64,000 nucleotides of DNA from contig CM043870.1 of the NCBI GenBank assembly GCA_023846275.1, positions 11,913,527 through 11,977,526 of the forward strand. The letters are read 5' to 3'. A program made the translations under genes and the position numbers. Under the pieces are notes generated by a model. That model was not told the origin of the DNA, did no database searches, and saw only the letters and a list, made by a program, of their open reading frames with translations. This DNA is from Vanilla planifolia. Taxonomy: Eukaryota > Streptophyta > Magnoliopsida > Asparagales > Orchidaceae. This document shows, piece by piece, positions 24,160 to 35,600 of the stretch. The stretch's first letter is position 1. Each line of letters opens with the position of its first letter.

Positions 24160-26035
24160 TTGACCTTTCCCAAATTTGGTGTCATATCATAGATTTTTTT
24201 ATTTTGAAATTTTTTTAGATAAATATAATTATTATTTATTTTTTCTCTAAGCAAACATAATTGCTTTTCAAAGCCTTTAACATGTTTGATTTTGAAAACA
24301 AATAAAGTAACATGTCCATCTTTTGAAATCAATTTTAAACTACAGAAAGCCAATATATGAAATCAGACTACTATCAAAACATGATTTTTTATTTAGCAAC
24401 AACATTTATAACAAGTACATATTTTATGCTAATCATGTTAATGCTAGAAAAGTAAATACAAAGCTGACATTACAGACAATATAATATCAAAATAAAATAA
24501 AATAACATAATAATAAAGATCAAATGAGCTATTCTCACTAGTCTCCAATAGTCCTATGTTATATCTTTTTCTTGACTTAAAATTGTTAAGTCTAATACAG
24601 ATTGAGTCAGTCATACTAGCTCAATGACAAAAATCATGTAATATACATGTAAAGCAATACAAGTTTAGGTAATATTGTATGTTGGATCATATCAAATAAT
24701 ATAATCTATAAACAACATGTGAAAAATAAATAGATCAAATGCTATTTTCATTTGTTTTTTTATGAAACACATAATCTCCATTTTTCAAAAAATCATGTGA
24801 ATTCACTTTCGTTGTTTTCTTTTCTTTTTTTTTTGAATTTTATTTTTCTATTTTAGTTGGTTTTATGATTAAGACCTTTAGCAATTTAATTTTTTTTTAT
24901 TTTTACCTTCACAATACTTTATTTCAGATGATGGCCCCAATTTTAGAATAGATCATTATAATATAAAGATTTTAACTATTTATAATATCATTAGTGGAAC
25001 ATATCATTCTAGATAATGACTCCACTTTCATAATACATCATTCCGGATAGTATGGTTGAAGTGCTTTAAGTTATTATTAGGCTTTTTAACCAACTCTTGT
25101 TCTTATTCATTTTCTTTTATTTTTTTAATTTAATTTAGAATCAATTAATCATACATTCCTTTTCTTTGGGTGACTATTCACATAATTTGCATTTTAAAAA
25201 CAGCATACCACTTTCTACTAAATTGTAAGCATATCATATTGGGATAAATTCAGTTCATTCACTATTAAGTCTCTAAATTACAGGAAGTTTTACATCAAAT
25301 AAATACATATAAATACAAATGTTACTACCTTGATTCTAATATAATGATCACATTAAAACGAATTTGATTCTTATTTGTGAAGCTTATGACAAGTTCAGCT
25401 ATTTCTTTCTTTCTTTTTCAAGTGTTATGAATTTTTTTTCAATTCCTATCTTTTTTTTCTGTCTCTTTCTTTCTTTTTTTTAGAATATAATCTTATAATT
25501 TTTTTTCTTTTTTTATATATTTTCCCTTTCAACGTCTTAGAGCCGAACCCATGCTTGCAGACGATTTCTCCCTTAAACTTCTTCTCGAAAAGCTTCCCTT
25601 TCCCCAACGAACACTCCCCGCGCTTCGGCTCCGTCAGAATGGCCGAAAATCCTGACGTTTCCGAGTTGAGAACGACGCTTCCATTCCCTTAATCAAGCGT
25701 TTGGATCGCTGCATCTCTCGTCTCACCCGCAGCAACAACAGTAGGATTAGGTATATCGTAGACTTATATCAAGTTTAAATACCAATGGGTTTATTAAACA
25801 TTTAATTAATTTATTCTTTTATTAACGTAACTATTCCCTAATCCCTCCGCCTTTGCTTAATCGGCGCATCCGGTGGATCGAATCTTAGTGTTCATTGTTT
25901 AGAAAATTATATTATTATTATTACTTATTTGTTTTGCCATTTCTTTTAAACTTAGAGTTAATTAATTTGTAATTTCTTTTATCAATTTAGCATTAAAAAA
26001 TTCTCCAGCCATTATTTAAAATTTCTACGTTCATT
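24160..26035. repeat. 2-kb interspersed repeat, copy 1
   Basis: Paired in the same orientation with 26545-28910. Shared landmarks in order include AACAAATAAAGTAACATGT, CATCTTTTG.AATCAATTTT, ACGAATT.GATTCTTA.TTGTGAA, TCGCTGCATCTCTC, the block near 25845 CCGCCTTTGCTTAA, and TATTATTATTTTT-like ends. A CpG-rich part lies at 25540-25880. It also holds short repeated units around CATCATTC..GATAATG at about 24920-25050. It looks like an LTR or other dispersed repeat, but no ends or target duplication could be fixed. Confidence 0.7.
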
Positions 26036-26544
26036 ATGTACTATTATTTTCATGATTTTTCACATATTCTGCTTATGATATTAACCTTTGATAACATTCT
26101 TAATTGTTTTTAAAGTTAAGGTTTGCATGTCAAATGATAACCACAGCTCCTATATGATTTTATTTGTCAAATGAAAGCCACATATAAAAGAAAAACATGT
26201 ATCAAACAATTAATAACAAAACAAACTGTATGTAATCACATTCTAAGATCTAGCAATGCTCATGCACTCTTTTTGTTCCTTTGTCAACTTTTCTATCTAT
26301 GTTTATCTATTTTTAGATTCTCATCCTCTAATTTATCAATTCCTAGGTTTTGTATCTTAAATATTTCATTCTAGGTTTTTGAAATAGATTCATCCCATTT
26401 GTCTCTTTAATTGATGTTCATGTCTAAATTATTTTTCTCAATTTGTCATCTCTTAAATAATTTAATTTGATTTTGTCATTTGTTTTATAGTTTGTTTTTA
26501 TCCTAACACATTAACTATTCTAATATTATCTTAAATAATTTTGG
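26036..26544. other. Spacer between the two 2-kb repeat copies
   Basis: About 510 bp, AT-rich. It includes an unrecognised 67-codon frame (26171-26374) and no coding evidence. It is too short to be the interior of even a small autonomous element. Confidence 0.4.
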
Positions 26545-28910
26545 CCTTTCCTAGATTTGATGCTACACCATCTAAGTCTTTGCTTTTTTTCCTTTGTTTG
26601 GTTTTGAAAGTATTTTTTTTTTCAAATAAACACAATTGCTTGATTTTCTTAAAGATAAATACAATTACTTTTCAAAACCTTGGGTATGCTTAATATTAAA
26701 AACAAATAAAGTAACATGTTCATCTTTTGGAATCAATTTTAAACTATATAAATCAAGTATGTAAAATCACAGTATTTTTAAAGCATGAGTTCTTAGTAGT
26801 ACAGTTTCACACTATTCTCATTGTTCATTAATAGTCCTGTGCTACATCTCTTTCTTGACATGAAATTGTTAAGGCAAATAAAAGCTTATCCATCACTAGT
26901 TTGGTAATAAGAACCATATAACATTATGTAAAACAATATAGCTTTGGGTTATATCGTCTGTTGAGTTATATAAAATAATATAAATGTAAATAATATGTGA
27001 AAAAAACTTAGATCAATTGTTATGTTCTTTTATTCTTTTTCTAAAACATCTGATCTCCATTTTTTAAAAAAATTATTGAATTTTCTTTTTTTTATTTATT
27101 TCATATTTCACTTTTTTTAGTTAATTCAAAGATAAGAACATTTAGTGATTCAATTTTTTTTTTTTATTTTATCTTTGAAGCATGTCATTCCGAATGATAA
27201 TCTCAATTTTAGAACACATCATTCTAAAATAAGGATTTTAACTCTTTAGAATAATATATCTAGAACACATAATTTCAGATAATGACTCTACTTTTAGAAT
27301 ATGTCATTTCAAATAATAGATTTCAAATTCTTTATACTCATTTTCCTTTCCTTTTAAAAGCATATTATACCACTTTTAAGAGATAGTAATTATTTGGTAA
27401 TATGATAATGTTGATAAATATTATGTAAAATTGAACATAAACAAGTATCATATTGAACAATCATTTGCAAACATCGTAATACAAGCAAGGATATAATCAT
27501 CCTTAATTTAGAATAAATTTGACTGATTTTCAATTAAGTTGTTAGATTATGTGTAACATTATATCAAATAGATACATATAAATATAAAACTTATATATAT
27601 ATATATATCTCAATTTCAATATAATGGTCATATCAACACGAATTGGATTCTTACTTGTGAAGTTCATGATAAGTTTAAATCCTTTCTCTTCCTAACTGCT
27701 CAATTATTATTGAATTTTCCCCCTATTTTTATTTGTTTTTTCAAATATTCAAATTCTCTTTATGTTATTTTCTCTCTCTTGCATAACAACCTCACAAATT
27801 TTCCCCCTTCTTTTTTTTTGTTCTCATTTTGGCTTGGCTCGACAATCCATCCTCTCCCGTGTCTTTTTTTTTTGTCAAAACTTCTACTTTTTTTTTCAAA
27901 ATTCCCAAAGTATTTTCCCTGTCTCTTATTTTTTATTTTGTATTCTTCCTGTCTCTTCCTTTGGTTAAAAGTTTTTTTAATCCCATGGCTGCGGTTCTCT
28001 CTCCAACCGGTGTTGCCTTGCCTTTTCTCTCTTCGTCCAACGTTCTCCCTTCTCTCTCCTATTCATGTGACACTGCCTTTTTTTGGCAATTGCGTTTCTA
28101 TCTCTCCTCCTCTCTCTCTCTTTTCTGATGACTCCTCTCCACTCCGTTGTCTCTTACATGATAACCTTTCTCTTCCTTCTTGGCTTTTCCACATCTAGCA
28201 ATTCCTCTCTCTCAGAAGCTCTCTCCTTACGAATAGATCTCTTTCTGCCTCTACCACCTCATCTCTTTTACTTCCCTAGCATCTCCTTCTCTTCCCTGGA
28301 ACAGCTTCGTCTTCTTTCTCTTGAGCTGAAACCTATTGTATGTAGAGCACAGCCCCTTCTCTCGCGAATAACTCTCTTTTCTTCTCAGTCTTGATGGCAC
28401 CCTCTTTCTCATTCTCGCAATCACTCTCTAGTATTCTTTGGTGGCAGCGGCTCTTCTCTCCTCTTCTATCTCTCTCAGCATGAATGGCTTTCTCTCCTCT
28501 TCTATTCTCTTCATGTGAGGCGACCCCATGCATGCAGCCAGTTTCTCCCCCAACATGTTTGAGTTGAGAATTGACATTTCCCCTCCCTCAAGCATTTCGA
28601 TCACTGCATCTCTCACCACGCCCATAACACTAACAGTTAGATTAAGTAATATGATAGGCTAGGGTTAGTTATATTAACTTTACTAAATATTTAACTAATT
28701 TTTTATTAACCTAATTAACCCGTAATCCCACCGCCTTTGCTTAACCGACACAACCGACAGAATCTTTGAGCATATTATTTAGGAATTTATATTATTATTT
28801 TTTTATTTGTTGAATACTTTTATAAACTTAAACTTAATTATTTTATTTTTATTTTTTTTTATCAATTTATACTACTACAATTCTTTAGCCATTATTAAAA
28901 AAAAGTAAAT
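26545..28910. repeat. 2-kb interspersed repeat, copy 2
   Basis: Copy of 24160-26035, longer by about 450 bp because of an expanded pyrimidine-rich part (27700-28450, mainly CTCTCTTTTC and CTTCTCTC). That composition keeps frames open on both strands (for example 27710-28198), with no recognisable protein. It shares the block CCGCCTTTGCTTAACCGAC near 28731 with copy 1. Confidence 0.7.
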
Positions 28911-29099
28911 CAAATTTATATTTTTTTAAGTTTTTTTTTCATCCTTTTAAAAATTGTAGCTCTTTTTTTTTTTTTATCTAGTATACGATTTTTTTTTTGA
29001 AAAAAATTAAAAAAGTCATAAAAAATTTCAAAAAAAAAAAATAAAATTGCTATTATTTTTTTCCTGTTGATATTATAATTTTTTTCTTTTCCCTCCTTA

Positions 29100-29580
29100 A
29101 AATTCTAGTTTATTCTAGTTTATCATTTGAGATATACACTCTCTATAGAGGGCTTAATGAATATAGACTCTAAACTTATAGATATTACTATCTGTGATGA
29201 ATATATATGTTTATGAATAAAGTTTATACTTACACAAGATAAGATATATAACAGATATCAAATAATCAACTTATAGAAAAATAAGACCCTTAATACAAAC
29301 AAAAGAGTAATAAGGAATGAATAAAGATTTTACATGAGAAACAAAATTGTCCCTCTCTTCTACTTTTATATCGATCCTCAAGAGTGATCAAAATGACTGT
29401 TGTTTTTAGGGCTACCAAAGCTAAAGAAAGAGTATGACCTTGAAAAAGGATATAAAAAGGATACTGTGGATACAATAACCACTACTACAGAAATGATTAG
29501 CTGGAAGCATATCCAAATTTTTTAACAAAAAAATTATTAACAAAAAATAATAAAACGAGTACCATCACATTGGAGCAGGA
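29100..29580 (-). other. Probable 3' UTR and downstream flank of the OTU gene
   Basis: Follows the stop codon TAG (29583-29581) on the minus strand. No canonical AATAAA was found on the minus strand here, so the cleavage site is not placed. Confidence 0.3.
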
Positions 29581-29642
29581 CTATTGCTTGTTTCCAAAGT
29601 GCCACCATCTTTTCTTCACCGTCGTTTCATGGCTGGGTAGCT
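29581..29642 (-). CDS. OTU gene, last coding exon
   Basis: Acceptor ATATATCAG. Encodes ELPSHETTVKKRWWHFGNKQ then TAG. The basic, Trp-rich KKRWWxFGNK tail is typical of these plant proteins. Confidence 0.9.
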
Positions 29643-32600
29643 CTGATATATGACGAAATATTATTATTGGCAACTTATAAAGAATAGGAAAAACAAATAT
29701 TAATAGAATTCCTTCCATTCAACCAAGAAAATATTAGACAACAGAAAAAAAAAATAAAAAAATAAAAAAACAGGCTATGAAAGTTCACTTGAACACCTCA
29801 TTCCCAAAAAACAAAAAGCTAACATGAGAAGAATAAAAAACGGTTTTATAATTTCAAAATAATTTTAAAAAAATCTTTTAACTATTTTATCAAAAAAATT
29901 AAACACTTTATTATTTTATAATATTAATCATTTTATTAAATATTTATTAATAATATATTTATGAAATATAATATTTTATTAGTATTTAATATTAACTCGT
30001 TTTCAACAAAAAAAAATATTAAATATATTAATAAATATTTCATTGATAAAAAAAAAAACAATATAAAATATACAATACAAATACATGTAGTATTTCTTTT
30101 TCATACTAAAATACATAAAAATGTTGAAAAGTTACCTCCTTTAGGATAAATCGAGTTGTAGTGCACCTCAGCCCAAAAGCTCAAAAAAATAACTGCTTAC
30201 ATAAAGGTTAGACCATTTAGACATTTGACATACTATCAAATGACGTAAATGAGAGAACAAAGCAAGCAAAAGAAAAAAAAAAAAATAGAAAAGGTTTATT
30301 AGCTTAACAAAACAAATTATTAAACAGATGCAAGTACACCTCCACGTCCATTAAAAGCAAGAGATTCATAACAGTGAAATTTTCGAGGACACATCACGAA
30401 GTACATCCTCTTCAAAGAGTCCATCTCTCACAATTCAGCCAAACATAATTATCTTATCTAAGGACAGTTATAAGTTGTTTAATAACTTCAAGACGTTCTC
30501 ATAAAATTGGTCTATTGTTCATTATCATACAAAATCAATGTCCATTTAAGACAATCATTAAGGTCTCAGCACGTGCCTAGAACCCTCAATAACAATGGAT
30601 CCATGCTCGTAGCAAGGAGATCCTATGAAACAAATTAAATCTCAATGAGGTTAAGGGCCAACCCAATAGTAAAATCTACAAATCCTGGCAATGGCTACAA
30701 AACACTGATAGTTCTTTGGGGTTTAAATATTCAATATAGATACTTTATTTGTCTTATATATACCCGATGAGTAATGTGACATATCAAATTAAAAATAAAT
30801 AAATGGATCAACACTTCCCAAGTGTTACTTGATATTTAATAGACATTACTATACTGTATTTATATTCTGTATAATTAAAGAGTACAGATTGGCTTGTTTG
30901 AAAGAAGAGGCTCAAGACATGAGTCATGAACACTACTAGGGTTTGGCAATTCCTTGTTTTCATTATGGTAGACTAACCATCTATTGCTCTTCTCCTTTGG
31001 GAAGGCTTTCTTCTTTTGTGGGCTTACCTAGGTTTATCTAGCATATTCTCCACCATGGGAGAGACCAAGTGTCCCCCTTGCACCTTCTCTTTAGGAGGTT
31101 TCTTATTGTGTTGCCTTCTTCAAGAATTTCTCTACTACTTCCCACTTTCCCATTGTGGACTTTGTTTTTCAACTTCTATCCTTCTCAAACTCCCTCATAG
31201 TGGTGAAGGAAAATGCATTTGGGGGTAGTAGCCCTCAACTGCCTTCGCAAGGTCCTAGATTGATTGAAGTCTCTTCTTTTGGCTTGCAAGACACGATGTC
31301 CAGCATTGATGAGGCAAAGATGTGGGCACGATGCCCTTTGAAATCATGGGCTTGCATAAATTTGATGTGAGGTCTGCTGATGACCTCCTTTTTGGGATGG
31401 ATAGATTTGCTTCCTTATTGGTAAAGCATCCTAAAGGGGCAGCTAGTAAAGTTGAGTGGACAAAAAGGCAAGGCATCCATAAGGCGTTGGTCAAGGGGGA
31501 TAATGAGATGGCCCTTTCTTCCTTTCCCGTAACGTCGTGACCTTCCATAGCTGCAAATGTGAAACCCAATTTATCCAATTATTGTTCCATGTATGTTGAA
31601 CTTGATATAAGTGTGGAAGATGACAACCTCACGCACCCCCTGCCACCTACACCGATGGAAAGTTTGGAATAAAATCCAACTTGAGGACTTGTGTTGGTGT
31701 TGCAGGAGAGGCTATCAGAATGATCAATGACCAAACAACTGTCTGTGTCCCTACAACTTGATGATATTTTCATGGAGGCAAATGATTACCCAAACATGGT
31801 GTGCTTCAACTTTGGAGGGAATGAAGTAGCATGCTATTGAGAAGGGAGGGGACCCCTCTAGTGAATTTGATTGACAAGTTGATCGAATTCTTCTTCAGCA
31901 AAATCTTTTGTCTTAGATGTCTTGCTTTGTCTCTTATTAGATATCCTAGTTGTAGACCCTCTCTCTGAGGGGTTGGTAGAAGCTTTGCTAAGCAGAAAAG
32001 TTTGTTTTAACTAAGAGTTTGGCCAAAAAAAAGGGGCACCTCAACGAAAAGCATTTGAGAATACTTAAGGAGGTCAGTTTGGGCCTCATATATGGGGTGT
32101 CCCTTTACCTCCATACAAGACTTTGGTCCCAACTCATAAGGGCCCTATGGGTAACTCATAAGAGTCCTATGACATTCCTGGGCCTCTGGGCCTACTAGTA
32201 TAAAATGCTTGGGTTAAGCATTGCACTCTCATATGATTTTAAAATAAATTATCACAAAAGTGTAGCTTGGTTCCAATTGAAGATGAAGATGAGAAGAAAG
32301 TCAAAAAAGTTTTCCAAAATGGCTTAGTTGGCTTCTTATTTGGGCATAAGATGACTATTTTTGGGATTCCTAAAAAGTTAAACTAATGTTGTGGCCATTA
32401 TCAAGATTGGTCATTATGAGAGTTTCCAAGTTATGACCCAAGAAAGGTTTGCATTATGATCTTATTTTCAAGGATGTAGAATTGCAATGTGGTTTAGCAA
32501 TGGGGTCCCTGAACTATAAGAGTTTCCAACTTATGACCTAAGAAAGGTTTGCATTATGATCTTATTTTCAAGGATGTAGAATTGCAATGTGGTTTAGCAA

Positions 32601-35600
32601 TGGGGTCCCTGAACCATTGCTAACAAGTTGATGGGTCTTGACTATTGGACTACAATCTTTAGATCCAATTCCTAAGTAGACATGACAATGCTTGTTTAGG
32701 TTCGTTTACCAAGCATACCCACATGGTGGTGAGGAGCACCGAACATCTATCACACTACGGTTGATGTGGGGACTCTATTATAAAGGAATGTCGAGTGTAC
32801 ATCTTATGCTAGAGTTTGCATTAAGGTGAACCTTGCTATACTATTACACCCAAGCATTTGGCATTCTCTACAATAGCCCCTTCTGCAAAGGTTGTCTATC
32901 ATACTTGAAACCACGAGTAGTCCCTTTTGTTGAAAGACAATCACAACAACCTTTATAATATGAACCCCTTTGCTGCTCTTTTGGAAAAGATCGTGTCCTT
33001 AATTAATAGTGTTACAAATAATGTTGATCTCAAGGCCAACCGCCCTACCCAAATGGAACATAACCCTAAGAAAAAGTTGGATCTTGGACTCTTATGACCA
33101 TAAGAAAAATGAGAAGTCTAAAACAAATTGAAGCTGTGAGCAAAGAACAAAACCAAGTTACAGTGACGCTTAAGGTGAGGAAAGGCATCTCTCTCAATCC
33201 CAACAACTCAAGACATGCTACACCTATCCCCGAGTCCTTGCAAGGAATTAGACCTATGAATGTAGGGTCAAGAAGGTCCACATTGCATGAGACCCTCAAT
33301 GTCGACGACCCATTTAGACCCCACTTTCCCTCCATTCCCCCACCTAAGCATAAGTTTAAGAAGGATTGCAGTTGTAGAAGCTCCTAAGCTCATGAAGAAT
33401 GTCTTACTTTTTTTGGACACTTCATCAATCCCAACTAAGACGAAAAGGAAGTCAAAAAACCCTAAAAACTTGATAAGGATAAACCCCACCCAACACTATC
33501 TCTCCTTTGATCAACATTATTTTCTAGAATTGTTGAGGGTCAAAAAAGCTGCTTATTCTAGAATTTGATAAAAGTGCATACTCTTTGCTTCATTTACTAC
33601 TTCGAAAAAAAAAAGTTCAAGGCTTGTCATGTAAAGAAATTAACTACTTAGTTGGTCAAAACTAAGGCTTCATTATCTCCATGTAGGTTAGTAAATGTGG
33701 GGATATCCTTCTACTTTCTTTGGCTGCCAATCTTATGTCATCGCATGTAGTCTTGAACTCCAATGCAAGCAACTAACCCTATACTTTTTTACATTTCAAT
33801 TTTTCATTTCTATTCTACCTCAATAACCCATAAACAAACAGTCACTAACTAGTTCACTCTTTATTTTCTTATACTTCAATTTTTTTTCTTTACTATTAAC
33901 TTTCTAAAATTCTAACCTTCTAACCATTTATTTATTTGCACATTTAATTTTCTTTCACCCCTTTATACAAACAATTATGAAGAACACTATCATTTACACA
34001 ATTTTTTATTATCTCTAAATTTTTAGAAATTTTACAAACATACAATTTACACCCTCTGAGTATGTCATCTTGGATCAACAACTATTATATGCACGTAATA
34101 TGAGCCTCTCGTGCTTGACTTAGTCACTTCATTTGGGTGAGTTAATCAAGTCAATCAAATGTCACTAAAAATTTTTCACGTCAAAAATTGTTGTGTTTGT
34201 ATATAGTTGCAGAAAACAACTGCTTCAATTTATTTGTTTGTAACTACTTAATATAGAAACGAAATAATAATATTTGAGCTGACCAACAAATAAAAACACT
34301 ATCGAAAAAGTAAACATGAAGATTTTCTGACAAACCTCGTTTAGACTTCTGATTAGCTGGTATGATCTCAATATAGCAAGTATCCTTGAATGATGTTAGA
34401 ATAAATATCTTGACACCATACTGCAAAAGATTCTTATTAAGTTATTCAAAGAACATCTATCAAATATCAACAGAAAACACTCTGAGAAAAAAACATAGCA
34501 AGGTCATAGAATAAAGGAAATTAACAACCAAAGATTAATAGAACATCTATTGATACCAAGCCTGTTAAAGAAATAATCTGTCACAAGCATACAAAACAAA
34601 CAGATAATATTTCAATGAATCAGATTTCATACCTTCTCTTGGTTATGTCTAATTATTCAAACAAAAGAATAAAGTAAAAACTTGTTTGAAAAATCAATGT
34701 TATTCCCCTCTTCCGATCCTTCCCCAAATGTATGTTTGTTTAACTAGCAAAGGCAAACTAAATAATTGGCATATATAGTTTTATAACTATACCTCTTGTC
34801 AATTTAGACCGTCCAAGGTGAAGATCCTTTCAACCAGACTCATCATTATTTTATTTCTTTGTAACTATTTAATCCCCAACATGTATAGCCTTTTGACAAA
34901 CTGGAAGAGTTCATTTAAATCTTAATAAACAAGGGTCATTATAACATAAAAGTCATGAAAGGCATACCAAAGAAGTATCAATGATCAAAAACATTACAAA
35001 TTTACATGCTAATAAACTCAAAATAGCTAGTAGAAATCATGCTTCAATTGGGATAGATCAAATTTATGGTAGCTTGGAATCATTTGTCAAGGAATCATAA
35101 ATCACTTCGCAAAAAAATAAATGGGCATGAACATATTATACTTTAGCAATATATTCTGTATGGAATCATGCCCATTTATATAGCTGAAAAACATATTCAC
35201 TTGAGCTGTACCACAATACCCACGGATGCACATTTGTAGTTAGTCAACGGTACACTATGATAAGACTGAACTGCAACCTTTTTAGTAGATACCAAGTGTT
35301 CTTATCCCTGGATTGTTCATTGGGTTCTATGTCATTGCTTAGATTTAGGAGCCTCTGTATAAGCTATTTGATTATGAAGACTTCAGATGTTAACGATTGC
35401 TTTATCTACAAAGTAAGTTCAAGCACTACAAAGCCAAGCATAGGATTTGATTGGTGGGTCTTGCGATTACTTTATTTATAGTTATTTTTTGTTTCTTAGG
35501 TTCTTGCAACAAGAAAATTACACAAGCTAATGCCCAAGAAAATGCAAAATTGTAAAGTCAAAGCGACTACTATCACAATCATAAAAAAAATTATCTTTTG

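Larger units (their letters stand above)
30193..34335 (-). other. OTU intron 8 (4.1 kb), contains a LINE relic
   Basis: Spans 30193-34335 between the exon holding the active-site His and the exon before it. The LINE ORF1 relic at 30950-33600 occupies most of it. The remainder (30193-30950 and 33600-34335) is AT-rich with nothing recognised. Confidence 0.8.

Noticed and set aside
27710..28394. Overlapping plus-strand open frames of 68-162 codons
   Set aside because: They lie in a CTTTTC/CTCTCT-rich stretch where all frames stay open; the products are Phe/Leu/Ser-rich low complexity, and the segment is the expanded part of a repeat copy.
34244..34335. Extension of the YGVKIFILTS frame past the splice donor
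   Set aside because: Similarity ends exactly at the GT donor, and the expected next motif (FWAEVHYNS) is found at 30136-30192 with a proper acceptor.
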